From: Hyphomicrobium sp.
GTDB lineage: Bacteria > Pseudomonadota > Alphaproteobacteria > Rhizobiales > Hyphomicrobiaceae
Length of the DNA: 64,000 nucleotides
Reading direction: 5' to 3'
NCBI RefSeq assembly: GCF_019744875.1
Contig: NZ_JAIETU010000002.1
Location: 434,001-498,000, forward strand
The number at the start of each line of letters is the position of its first letter. Within the stretch, counting starts at the first letter, position 1. Positions 26,640 to 34,824 of this stretch are shown piece after piece. The notes beneath the pieces were generated by a model. The model had not been told where the DNA came from. It saw only the letters and a list, made by a program, of their open reading frames with translations, and searched no databases. The position numbers were made by a program, and so were the translations under genes.

Positions 26640-27062
26640 ATGGGCGACACTGCCATTTTTCGCGATCCGGCCGGCCGGACCAAGGCCGACATCGAAGCGG
26701 GTGACGAGCTGCTGCCCAAGTTCGACAAGGACGGGCTGCTCGGCGCCATCGTGACCGACGAGGCAGGCGCCGTGCTGATGTTCGCCTGGATGAACGCCGA
26801 GGCGCTGGCGCGTTCGCTCGAAACGGGCGTGGCGCACTTCTGGAGCCGCTCGCGTAATCGCATATGGGTGAAGGGCGAGGAAAGCGGCAACGTCCTCAGG
26901 ATCCGGGAGGCGCGCATCGATTGCGACCAGGACGCCCTCTGGCTCAAAGTTGCGGTCGACGGCGCGGGCGTGGCCTGTCACACGGGCGCCAGGTCCTGCT
27001 TCTACCGGGCGATCGTGCCGGGCGACGCCGGCGGCTTCCGCCTCGTGGCGTCGGACCACTAA
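26640..27062 (+). CDS. hisI: Phosphoribosyl-AMP cyclohydrolase
   Basis: A 140-residue cytosolic enzyme for the third step of histidine synthesis, opening the adenine ring of phosphoribosyl-AMP. It has the conserved LPKFDKDGLLGAIVTD and FAWMNAEAL regions, the HFWSRSR substrate motif, the metal site DCDQD (Asp94, Cys95, Asp96, Asp98) and the zinc cysteines Cys113 and Cys120 in ACHTGARSCFYR. It is a stand-alone HisI, without the HisE domain. The ATG at 26640 has GAGAGG upstream. Confidence 0.95.
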   Translation: MGDTAIFRDPAGRTKADIEAGDELLPKFDKDGLLGAIVTDEAGAVLMFAWMNAEALARSLETGVAHFWSRSRNRIWVKGEESGNVLRIREARIDCDQDALWLKVAVDGAGVACHTGARSCFYRAIVPGDAGGFRLVASDH

Positions 27063-27331
27063 GCCTCGTCGTGCGCCCGCCTTCCCTGCCTCGCCATCTC
27101 TCGCGCGCGAAACCTTTCGGTCGTTCGAGACGTTTAAGAAGCGGCCCTTCGAGCTGCACTGCAACAACGATTTCTCAAGTTGCTTCACCTTGTTGGTAGG
27201 GGGCCTTTAATCGGAATCTGTTAGGTTCCATGTAAGGTTTGAGGGGGAATCCGACACGAGACTGCGTTGGGTTTCATGGACCTCGCACTGGCGACCCGCC
27301 CAAACGGGTGGCCAGAAGAGTGGAGACCGCC

Positions 27332-28300
27332 ATGGCACAAGCTGGCGCAAACAAGTTCAAGATCGGCCTGGCTCTCGGCGGAGGAGCCGCGCGAGGCTGG
27401 GCCCACATCGGTGTTCTTCGCGCCCTCCACAAAGCCGGCATCGTCCCCGACATCATCGCAGGCACGTCCATCGGCGCGGTTGTCGGCGCATGCGACGTGA
27501 CGGGGCATCTCGACGAGGTCGAGGCCTTCGCGCGTGAACTGACGCGGCGTCGCGTGCTCGGCTTTCTCGACATCAATCTCGCCGGCACCGGTTTGATCAC
27601 CGGCCACAAGCTCGCCGAGCGGCTCTACAAGCACATCGGCGACGCCAACATCGAAGATCTGCAACGCCGCTTCACTGCGGTGGCAACCGAGATCGGCACC
27701 GGCCACGAAGTGTGGCTGTCGCGCGGGAGCCTCGTCAACGCGGTGCGCGCGTCCTATGCGCTTCCCGGCCTCTTCCGGCCGGTGAAGGTCGACGGGCGGT
27801 GGCTCTTCGATGGCGCGCTGGTCAATCCAATCCCGGTTTCGGTCTGTCGGGCGCTCGGCGCGCGTTACGTCATCGCCGTCAACCTCAACATCGATATCTC
27901 CCATCGGGGCACGATCTCGAACGTCAACCCGATGCCGGAGTCCGACGGCGTGCTTGAAGACACGCCTCCCGTCACCGGCAAGAACGGCGTCGCGGTACGG
28001 CGCCTCTTGCAGCGGCAGATTCTCGGCCGGGGCGAGGACGTGCCCGGCATTTCGACCGTGATGGTCGACGCGTTGAATATCGTGCAGGACCGCATCGCGC
28101 GCTCGCGGCTCGCGGGCGATCCGCCGGATTGCATGATCAGCCCACGGCTGCATGGCATCGGCCTGTTCGACTTCCACCGCGCGGACGAGTTGATCGCGCG
28201 TGGCGAAGCAGCGGCGCGGCGCGAAATCGACGACCTCACCCGCGAATTGGATACGCGCCACCAGGGCGGGACACGGCGCGAGGAACTTCCCGCGCCTTAG
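27332..28300 (+). CDS. Patatin-like phospholipase, RssA type
   Basis: A 322-residue soluble protein of the patatin family. The oxyanion loop GGGAARG (16-22), the nucleophile elbow GTSIG with Ser46, and the catalytic Asp in DGALVNP (Asp160) are all present. Order and spacing match RssA/RssA-like esterases, which hydrolyse acyl chains of lipids; the physiological substrate is unknown. The chosen ATG has GGAG at 27322-27325. The plus-strand terminator at 28350 separates it from the opposing CBS gene. Confidence 0.9.
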   Translation: MAQAGANKFKIGLALGGGAARGWAHIGVLRALHKAGIVPDIIAGTSIGAVVGACDVTGHLDEVEAFARELTRRRVLGFLDINLAGTGLITGHKLAERLYKHIGDANIEDLQRRFTAVATEIGTGHEVWLSRGSLVNAVRASYALPGLFRPVKVDGRWLFDGALVNPIPVSVCRALGARYVIAVNLNIDISHRGTISNVNPMPESDGVLEDTPPVTGKNGVAVRRLLQRQILGRGEDVPGISTVMVDALNIVQDRIARSRLAGDPPDCMISPRLHGIGLFDFHRADELIARGEAAARREIDDLTRELDTRHQGGTRREELPAP

Positions 28301-28349
28301 CGGCTCTCTCCGACTATGGTTCCGCGACGTCACCGGATCGGAAAAACAC

Positions 28350-28380
28350 AAACGGCGCATCTCGAAAGATGCGCCGTTTT
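28350..28380 (+). terminator. Terminator between convergent genes
   Basis: A 13-bp perfect stem (AAACGGCGCATCT with AGATGCGCCGTTT, loop CGAA) is followed by TCAATTTCAATTT. Flanking A and T runs let it work in both directions for the convergent patatin and CBS genes. Confidence 0.85.
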
Positions 28381-28420
28381 CAATTTCAATTTCGCGCGTT
28401 TATTCGCGGGCGAATTGCGA

Positions 28421-28852
28421 TCAGCCCGTCGCCAGATAGTTGCGCATGGCGGAGACTTCCATTTCGACTTCCGCCACGTGGTATTTCACGACGTCGCCGA
28501 TCGAAATGATGCCGACGAGAGCATCGTCTTCGAGCACGGGAAGATGGCGGAAGCGACCCTTGGTCATCATCTCCATCAGCTCATCGAGCTCGCTCGTCTC
28601 CTGGCACGAGACGACGTTGCGCGTCATGACTTCCGACACCATCAGGTTCAGGGCCTGTGCGCCGTTCTCGGAAATCGCGCGGATGATGTCGCGTTCGGAG
28701 ATGATGCCGGTCACGAGGCCGCTGTCGCCGACAACGACGATGGCGCCGATTTTCTTGGACCCGAGCTTCTTGGTGCAATCCAGCAGGGATGCGTTCGGAC
28801 GTACGGTCGAAACCGCCCTGCCCTTTGATTTCAAAATCGATGCAACGTTCAT
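28421..28852 (-). CDS. CBS domain protein
   Basis: A 143-residue protein of two CBS domains in tandem. The first has VRPNASLLDCTKKLGSKKIG and VTGIISERDIIRAI (about 18-60); the second has VMTRNVVSCQETSELDEL and LPVLEDDALVGIISIGDVV (about 75-122). The domains pair to bind adenosyl ligands. No effector domain is fused. Rhizobial relatives are common and mostly uncharacterised. Confidence 0.9.
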   Translation of the reverse strand: MNVASILKSKGRAVSTVRPNASLLDCTKKLGSKKIGAIVVVGDSGLVTGIISERDIIRAISENGAQALNLMVSEVMTRNVVSCQETSELDELMEMMTKGRFRHLPVLEDDALVGIISIGDVVKYHVAEVEMEVSAMRNYLATG

Positions 28853-29042
28853 AACGTATCCTCCACCCTTGCCTTGGCCGATCTACCCATCTCGCGAGGG
28901 CATCTCTGCCACCGCGGACGGCTCCCCATCGACGCGATCCGAAACGCATCTTTATCGATAGACGCTTCCTTCGAACCTCAGCGAGTCCGTTTCCAAACCC
29001 GCACTTCAAGAGTGATGCAAACTCCTACGGCTTGCAAGAGTT

Positions 29043-29783
29043 TCAATATTCAATTGGTTGCCGATTTTCTTCGCTAACGCGAACATCATCGAAGAAGGCA
29101 TAAGTAAATATCCCTACGATATAGCCGCCGAGGTGCGCTTCCCAAGCAATTCCCGCCGCGTTTTGTGCACTGCCGAAACCGACGATTGTGAGAAGATTTA
29201 TGACGACCAGAATTGCGCTCGTCACAAGCACGCGCCGGTCTGTCAGCGTCTCGGCGAGCGACATCAGACGCACCGATCGCGGCGCCTCACGCAAACGGCG
29301 AAACCCACCGGAATCCATGGCAGGAAACAGAAACCTCAACGTGCCGCCCATGAGGCCCGATATGGCGCCGGACGCGCCGATCATGGGCTGCACCAGATCG
29401 GCGTTGAAGAGGTAGAACGCGAGCGCGCCCGCGAGACCGCACAGGGTGAAGAACGCGAAAAAGCGGATCGTACCGGTGCGCTCCGCTATTGCACCGCCGA
29501 ACGCGAGCAGCCAGGCGGAGTTCAGCGCGAGATGCACCCAGTCGCCGTGCAACAACATGTGGGTTATCGGCGAGGTGTACATCGCCAGCGTGCCGCCGGG
29601 CAGCTCGGCGGCGAGCGGACCGTAGCGGGCGGGGATGAAGGCGCCGGCCAGCACGACCCACAGATCGTCATCCGGAGAGAGCAAGCCACGGCCGACGTGG
29701 ACCAGCACGAGAACCGCCAGGATGGCGACGACTGACGCGTGCACATTGAAGATCGGCTCTTTCGACGGCTCCGTTGGGATCAC
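29043..29783 (-). CDS. Rhomboid-family intramembrane serine protease
   Basis: A membrane protease of about 246 residues with six or seven helices. Catalytic residues are visible: Ser in GASGAISG (residue 138 from this start), His in WEAHLGGYIVG (217) and the oxyanion-hole Asn in HLALNSAWL (88). The starting ORF runs upstream to a TTG at 29807, but AGGAG lies 6 bases before the GTG at 29783, so I use that. Substrates are unknown. A perfect 18-bp GC palindrome lies just upstream. Confidence 0.92.
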   Translation of the reverse strand: MIPTEPSKEPIFNVHASVVAILAVLVLVHVGRGLLSPDDDLWVVLAGAFIPARYGPLAAELPGGTLAMYTSPITHMLLHGDWVHLALNSAWLLAFGGAIAERTGTIRFFAFFTLCGLAGALAFYLFNADLVQPMIGASGAISGLMGGTLRFLFPAMDSGGFRRLREAPRSVRLMSLAETLTDRRVLVTSAILVVINLLTIVGFGSAQNAAGIAWEAHLGGYIVGIFTYAFFDDVRVSEENRQPIEY

Positions 29784-29815
29784 GCGTGTCTCCTGGGTCG
29801 GGCTCAAAGCTGCGC

Positions 29816-29833
29816 GGGCGCCCCGGGGCGCCC
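29816..29833. repeat. 18-bp GC palindrome upstream of rhomboid gene
   Basis: GGGCGCCCC followed by GGGGCGCCC, a perfect palindrome about 33 bp upstream of the rhomboid start. It may form a leader hairpin or a protein site. No T-run is adjacent. Confidence 0.5.
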
Positions 29834-30049
29834 CTCGCCTTAACGATACGGCATCGGCTCGCGGCGTTCCCGGGCCAAATTAACGCGTCCCCCGCCGGGA
29901 TGGCACGGAAGCTGCTCTACCCGTCTTGAAGCAGGCGCCGCCCCTTTCCGGGACGGCCCCTCTCAATTTCTCGAGAGCCTGGGCTCTTGATCGCCGGCGC
30001 GCCTTGGCTGCGCCGGACGACGAGCTGCGGCCAACGGAGGGCGGACACG

Positions 30050-30721
30050 ATGCATCATCCAGCGACACAGGCGCTGTTTGCCTATTGGAACGAAATCCGG
30101 CGCGACCGGGTGGCCCCGCGGCGGCTGGAAATCGAGCCGGCCCGCATCAGCGAGCAGTTGCTCGACACGTTCATTCTCGAACGCACCGGCACTTCAGCGT
30201 TCCGCTTCCGGCTCACCGGGACCCGCGTCACGACCCGGTTCGGGCTCGATCTGCGGGCACAGGACTTCCTGAGCTGCTGGACCGACGGCGACCGGGCCAT
30301 GCTCGAGCACCACCTGGCGGCCATCACGGATCTCGGGCGCGCGGGGCTCTTTACCGGCGAAGCGCGCCTCATCGCCCCCGACTCCAGCCCGCTCCCCGGC
30401 GTTTGTGCGTTCGAGCTCTTGATCCTGCCCTTGGCCCATACCGGCGAGAGCATCGACCGGCTGCTCTGCCTCATCGTGCCGCTGGACGAGGACACGTTGC
30501 CGGCACACGCCAAGTTTCAGGGCCTGAGGCTGTCGGCTGCCCAGGCGATCTGGCCCGATTCCGAGTTGTATCAGGCCCACGGCGACGCCGACCGCCAATC
30601 GCCGCTGAATCCGCGCGTGCGCATGGCCCGCATCGTCCGCCAGGGGCGCCGGCAGTTCCGCGTCTATGACGGGGGCCTGGACACGAGCGCGGCCGGTCTC
30701 GACGCGCGCGAAAGACTCTGA
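30050..30721 (+). CDS. PAS_5 (DUF1488-like) domain protein
   Basis: A 223-residue soluble protein starting MHHPATQALFAYWNEIRRDR. The region RRLEIEPARISEQLLDTFILERTG, with FRFRLTGTRV and GLDLRAQDFLSCW, matches the PAS_5 family (PF07310) found in rhizobia as small sensor-like proteins. No kinase or other output domain is attached. Ligand unknown. ACGGAGG lies before the ATG at 30050. Confidence 0.82.
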   Translation: MHHPATQALFAYWNEIRRDRVAPRRLEIEPARISEQLLDTFILERTGTSAFRFRLTGTRVTTRFGLDLRAQDFLSCWTDGDRAMLEHHLAAITDLGRAGLFTGEARLIAPDSSPLPGVCAFELLILPLAHTGESIDRLLCLIVPLDEDTLPAHAKFQGLRLSAAQAIWPDSELYQAHGDADRQSPLNPRVRMARIVRQGRRQFRVYDGGLDTSAAGLDARERL

Positions 30722-31068
30722 CTCGGGGAAAAACTCTAGCCCACTGTTTTGTCCCGCTTCTTATCTAAGGAAGCGCCAGCATCGGCGTGCCTGCCCGTCT
30801 CGACACCGTCGAGCCGGCCGCGGGCTCGCCGCAATTCCTGCTGCAAACTGACGGCTGCAACTTTGGCGGCGCGATCCGCGTTGCTTCGCCATCAGGCCGT
30901 TTCGGCCTGTCTACTGCAACCTATCTGCTGCAATCCGGTCGTGCGGGATCGGGTCACGAATTAGTCGTTCGTTAAGTCTGTTGTCTCAGAATGAGACTCC
31001 GACGGTCACGAGCGGTGCAAATCCGACGAGGGGCCAGGTTTGTTCGTTTCGGTGTTCGGAATCTGTCC
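30722..31068. other. Intergenic region
   Basis: About 347 bp upstream of the PilZ gene. It contains several CTGCTGCAA/CTGCAA-like words but no clear hairpin, no strong promoter pair and no small ORF with a good ribosome site. It could instead belong partly to the PilZ gene if the start at 30991 is used. Confidence 0.4.
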
Positions 31069-31698
31069 ATGTGTCCTGCTCCTGCCGCCAGCGCCAGATC
31101 GTCTCTCCGTCCCGATCCTCGGATCGTACCCGACCGCCGCCGCCATAAGCGGTTTCAGGTGGCGTTGCTCGGCCGTTTCATGCGCGCCAACAAGCAAGAA
31201 TACCCCTGCCGGCTGGCCGACATCTCGGTCGGCGGCGCGGCCATCATGGCGCCTGTCGAGGTTGAGCTCGACGAGCGGATCGTGGCGTATCTGGACGAGC
31301 TCGGCGGCCTCGAAGGGCGCGTGACGCGCATTTTCGACGGCGGGTTCGCCATCGAACTCAAGGTCAGCCAGCACAAGCGCGAGAAACTCGCCGCTCAAAT
31401 CACCTGGCTCGTGAACAAAGACGAACTGGGCGGTGCCGCCGGCCGGCGGCACCAGCGTCTCGAAGTGGTCAACAAATTGCAAACGCTCGTGCTGCCCAAC
31501 GGATCGCCCGTGGACTGCCGAGTGCTCGACGTTTCGCTCTCCGGGGCCTCGATCGGCACGCTCGTGCGGCCGGCCATCGGAGACATCGTCATGTTCGGGA
31601 AGCTGCGCTGCAAGGTGATGCGCTACCACGACCGGGGTATCGGCGTTCAGTTTCTCGACATTCCCGACCCCGAAGCTTTGCGCCGTTATTTCGGCTGA
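31069..31698 (+). CDS. Double PilZ domain protein
   Basis: A protein of about 209 residues with two PilZ domains. Each has the c-di-GMP-binding pair: an RxxxR motif in DRRRHKRFQV with DISVGGA for the first domain, and GRRHQRLEV with DVSLSGAS for the second. PilZ proteins couple c-di-GMP levels to envelope or motility functions. GGAA about 7 bases upstream of the ATG at 31069 is modest support; an in-frame ATG at 30991 would give 235 residues. A LapG-like peptidase gene follows 137 bp downstream on the same strand. Confidence 0.85.
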   Translation: MCPAPAASARSSLRPDPRIVPDRRRHKRFQVALLGRFMRANKQEYPCRLADISVGGAAIMAPVEVELDERIVAYLDELGGLEGRVTRIFDGGFAIELKVSQHKREKLAAQITWLVNKDELGGAAGRRHQRLEVVNKLQTLVLPNGSPVDCRVLDVSLSGASIGTLVRPAIGDIVMFGKLRCKVMRYHDRGIGVQFLDIPDPEALRRYFG

Positions 31699-31835
31699 AA
31701 GGCTGGGCGAACGTGTGCCGTGGGGAACAACGATTTAGCTCAAATTTTGCTCGATTTCTGGCGGCGTATTTCAGGAGACCACGAGACTTCTCGACTACGG
31801 TGTTTCGTGTGAGAGGGACAGTAGGGGTAGTGAGT

Positions 31836-32483
31836 ATGAAGCGTTTTGTTGTATGCATCGCGGGGGCCTTGGCCGGCATTGTCGCCTCTTCGGGCGCCAT
31901 GGCAGACCCGTCGTTTCCGGCCTCGCTCGACAGCAAGGCCTCGCCCTTCATGCGGGTCTATGGCCCGTCCCAGGCGCCTTACGGTTTCGTCCGGTTCTGC
32001 GAAAGCAACCCGCAGGCCTGTGCTCCCCAGCGCATGGAAGACGTTCGTTTCCAGCCGACGCCCGAGCGCCTCAGCGAGCTCGATGAGGTCAACCGCTGGG
32101 CCAACCACGTCATCGCGCCCGCGACCGATCAGGAAATCTACGGCGTCAGCGAGTTCTGGACGTACCCCGTCGACCGAGGCGATTGCGAGGACTACGCGCT
32201 CTTGAAGCAGAGCGTGCTGCTGGCACGCGGCTGGCCGAAAAGCTCGCTCCTGCTGACCGTCGTCCGCGACGAAAAGGGCGAAGGCCACGCGGTGCTGACG
32301 GCACGCACGGCCCAGGGCGACTTCGTGCTCGACAACAAGGTCGACGACGTCCGTCTCTGGAACACGTCGGGCTACTATTTCATCATGCGCCAGTCGTATC
32401 TGGACCCGCGCGTCTGGGTGTCTCTCGACATCAACGACCGCACCGCACCGGATGCCATCGCCGGTGTTCGCGAACCGCACTAA
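31836..32483 (+). CDS. LapG-like transglutaminase-type cysteine peptidase
   Basis: A 215-residue exported protein of the BTLCP family (PF06035). A signal peptide covers 1-23 (cut after AMA). The catalytic triad is Cys117 in DRGDCEDYALL, His151 in EGHAVLTA and Asp166 in LDNKVDD. LapG members are periplasmic proteases that cut large adhesins; many alphaproteobacterial members have no proven substrate. No large adhesin or LapD-like gene is in the window. The start is placed before the signal peptide. A strong terminator follows. Confidence 0.9.
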   Translation: MKRFVVCIAGALAGIVASSGAMADPSFPASLDSKASPFMRVYGPSQAPYGFVRFCESNPQACAPQRMEDVRFQPTPERLSELDEVNRWANHVIAPATDQEIYGVSEFWTYPVDRGDCEDYALLKQSVLLARGWPKSSLLLTVVRDEKGEGHAVLTARTAQGDFVLDNKVDDVRLWNTSGYYFIMRQSYLDPRVWVSLDINDRTAPDAIAGVREPH

Positions 32484-32567
32484 TTTTCGATCACTGCCCG
32501 TCGCACGACTTGTTTGACTTTGAGCCCGGCACGTCCCTGCCCCCACCCCCTCAGCCGGGCTCCCCTT

Positions 32568-32606
32568 GAGCCGGACGCGATCCCCCCCGCGTCCGGCTCT
32601 ATTTTT
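32568..32606 (+). terminator. Rho-independent terminator
   Basis: A 12-bp stem (GAGCCGGACGCG with CGCGTCCGGCTC, loop about 8) is followed by TATTTTTT. A second hairpin (GAGCCCGGC with GCCGGGCTC, 32522-32562) precedes it. Together they end the LapG-like transcript. Confidence 0.9.
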
Positions 32607-32734
32607 TGCGGGACGCGTTGTGTCTCCATCGCGTGCCTTCGCGAAGGGAGATCTACGGGCGCGAACGCACGGCAGCGACAGGGCGCGGTTGCGCGCGCCT
32701 GACACCTCTCCGCTCGCGGTGAGTGAAGGCTCTT

Positions 32735-33265
32735 CTAGTCCTGCGGCTTGAGACCGGCCTTGTAGCGCTGCCAGTTCGCGACATAGCGGCCCGCGCCCCT
32801 GCCGAAGCGCGCCACGTCCTCGTCCGTCAACTGGCGCACGATCTTGCCCGGTGAGCCGAGCACCATGGAGCGCGGCGGGATCACCTTGCCTTCGGCAATC
32901 AGCGTGTTGGCGCCAATCAGGCACTCCTCGCCGATCTTTGCGCCGTTGAGAATGACGGAACCGATGCCCACGAGGGTGCCGCGGCCGATCGTGCAGCCGT
33001 GCAGCATGACCATATGGCCGATGGTGCAGTCCCCGCCGATGTCGAGCGGATAGCCCGGGTCCGTGTGCAGGACGCAGCCGTCCTGCACATTGGAGCGCGC
33101 GCCCACCGTGATCATCTCGTTGTCGCCGCGCAGGACCGCGCCGAACCAGACGCTTGCGTCCGTCTCGAGCGTAACCTTGCCGAGCAGCACCGCGTTCGGC
33201 GCGACCCAGAAGCGGCCATCGGCGGGCGTCGTTACGCCGACGCCGTCCAACTCGTAAAGCGCCAT
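32735..33265 (-). CDS. Gamma-type carbonic anhydrase family protein
   Basis: A 176-residue left-handed beta-helix protein. Zinc ligands are His67 (CVLHTDPG), His84 and His89 (TIGHMVMLHG), as in gamma carbonic anhydrases and the PaaY/YrdA group. It hydrates CO2 or, in the PaaY group, hydrolyses thioesters; activity here is not decided by sequence. Hexapeptide turns run from about 22 to 145. A 24-bp tandem repeat lies in its upstream region. Confidence 0.92.
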   Translation of the reverse strand: MALYELDGVGVTTPADGRFWVAPNAVLLGKVTLETDASVWFGAVLRGDNEMITVGARSNVQDGCVLHTDPGYPLDIGGDCTIGHMVMLHGCTIGRGTLVGIGSVILNGAKIGEECLIGANTLIAEGKVIPPRSMVLGSPGKIVRQLTDEDVARFGRGAGRYVANWQRYKAGLKPQD

Positions 33266-33277
33266 GCGCTTTCCCCC

Positions 33278-33335
33278 ATCGTCGCGGAGCGACGTTCACG
33301 TATCGTCGCGGAGCGAGGTCAACAAGCGTCGCGGA
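33278..33335. repeat. 24-bp imperfect tandem repeat
   Basis: ATCGTCGCGGAGCGA occurs at 33278 and 33302, and a diverged third copy (GCGTCGCGGA) at about 33326, a 24-bp period. It lies between the gamma carbonic anhydrase start and the DUF3126 stop. Confidence 0.75.
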
Positions 33336-33353
33336 AGGCGTTCGCCGCGCTTC

Positions 33354-33569
33354 TCAGGCTTCCTCGAGGTCCATGTCCAGAATGGCCATCTGGAACTGGT
33401 ACGAAACCTCGCCGTCCTCGTCCTCGCGATAGAGAACGGCCGTGAAATCGTCGCCGATGTAGACCTCGGCGGAATCGTTCTTCTTGGGACGCGCGCGCAC
33501 CGTCAGGTTCTTGGTGCCGAACGTCTTGCGGAGATAGGCCTCCAGGCGGGCCAGCTCTTCCTTTTTCAC
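33354..33569 (-). CDS. DUF3126 family protein
   Basis: A 71-residue acidic protein that matches DUF3126: a helix (EELARLEAYLRKTFG), then ARPKKNDSAEVYIGDDFTAVLYREDEDGE and a final beta strand YQFQMAILDMDLEEA. Function is unknown. It starts with GTG, and AAGGAG is 5 bases upstream. It follows cysE by 17 bp, which is a conserved pair in rhizobia, so a link to cysteine synthesis is possible. Confidence 0.88.
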   Translation of the reverse strand: MKKEELARLEAYLRKTFGTKNLTVRARPKKNDSAEVYIGDDFTAVLYREDEDGEVSYQFQMAILDMDLEEA

Positions 33570-33586
33570 CGCTTGCTCCTTTGCGT

Positions 33587-34462
33587 TTACAGCATCGCGT
33601 AATCGTCCGGCCCGTGGCCGGCGTCACGCGCATCGAACGTTTGATCCATGGTGCGGCCGGGCTCGGCGGTGCCTGCGGGGCCGACGATGCGTGCAGGCAC
33701 ACCCGCGACCGTGACATGTGGCGGCACATCCTGAAGCACGACGCTGCCGGCGGCGATGCGCGAGCAGTTGCCGACGTGGATATTGCCGAGCACCTTCGCG
33801 CCCGCGCCGATCAGCACGCACGATCCGATCTTGGGGTGGCGGTCGCCCGTCTGCTTGCCGCTGCCGCCGAGCGTGACGGCATGCAGGAACGAGCAGTCGT
33901 CGCCGACAGTCGCCGTCTCGCCGATCACGACGCCCGTGGCGTGGTCCAGCATCAGGCCCTTGCCGAGGCGTGCGGCGGGGTGGATATCGACCGTGAACAT
34001 GCGCGAGGACTGGCTCTGCATATAGAGCGCGAAGTCCACGCGGCCCTGCCGCCAGAACTCGTGGGCGAAGCGATACGTGACGAGGGCGTGGAAGCCCTTG
34101 AAGTAGAGAAACGGCTCGAGATAGCGCGTGCAGGCCGGATCGCGGTCGAGGACTGCGGCGAGATCGGCGCGGAAGGCGCGCCCGAGCTCCGGCTGAGAGG
34201 CGAGCACGTCGCGGAATTCCTGGAAGATGAGACCAGCGTCGACGTCGGCATGGCCGAGACGCTGCGCGATGCGATGGCAGATCGCTTCTTCGAGGACATC
34301 GTGGCTCATGACGGTGGCGTGGATGAAGCCCGTCAGCGCGGGCTCGGCTGCCATCGCCGCTTCGGCTTCGGCGCGCAGGGTCAGCCACATCGGATCGTCG
34401 CCTGCGCGGCGAGGGACGGTCAATCGCTCGGGCTTGCCCGTGAGGTGCTTGGCGGCACTCAT
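33587..34462 (-). CDS. cysE: Serine O-acetyltransferase
   Basis: A 291-residue cytosolic enzyme that acetylates L-serine with acetyl-CoA, the first step of cysteine synthesis. An all-alpha N-terminal domain (about 20-155) is followed by a left-handed beta-helix: DIHPAARLGKGLMLDHATGVVIGE (catalytic Asp173-His174 region), SFLHAVTLGGSGKQTGDRHPKIG and the CoA-site loop. The C-terminal tail is longer than in E. coli CysE and lacks its usual ending Ile. The ATG at 34462 has AAGGAA upstream; the frame continues to 34537 without a better start. Confidence 0.95.
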   Translation of the reverse strand: MSAAKHLTGKPERLTVPRRAGDDPMWLTLRAEAEAAMAAEPALTGFIHATVMSHDVLEEAICHRIAQRLGHADVDAGLIFQEFRDVLASQPELGRAFRADLAAVLDRDPACTRYLEPFLYFKGFHALVTYRFAHEFWRQGRVDFALYMQSQSSRMFTVDIHPAARLGKGLMLDHATGVVIGETATVGDDCSFLHAVTLGGSGKQTGDRHPKIGSCVLIGAGAKVLGNIHVGNCSRIAAGSVVLQDVPPHVTVAGVPARIVGPAGTAEPGRTMDQTFDARDAGHGPDDYAML

Positions 34463-34824
34463 CTCAGCTGTTCCTTTTGCCGGGGGCGCGGGCGACGCCT
34501 GCGAACAGGCGTTCCGTCCTTTGCCGCCCTTGGACAATCTGCCGGATTATAGAGCGTTAGCGGTGTTCCGTCAGAAGCTTCCTGCCGGGGGCCGCTCGCC
34601 ATTTCGGGCTACGGCGTATAAGGGCGGGGCGGCGGCGTCAATCTAAACCTCGCTCCTTCCCGGCATCCGGGCGCGGCCTCTCTTCTCTCACCCGCAACAC
34701 GTCCTTTTTGTCGCTCCTGGGCGGCCTTTTCACCAGGGCGGGCGACCGCCTTGAGGCGTGTGGACGCGTTGCGCGCCGCCGCGTTCGCCTGCAAGGTCGC
34801 GGGATCGAAAAAGGGACTCGCTTC
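34463..34824. other. Divergent intergenic region cysE/enoyl-CoA hydratase
   Basis: About 360 bp between divergent starts. It should contain both promoters. I see no strong palindrome, terminator or convincing short ORF. Confidence 0.4.
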
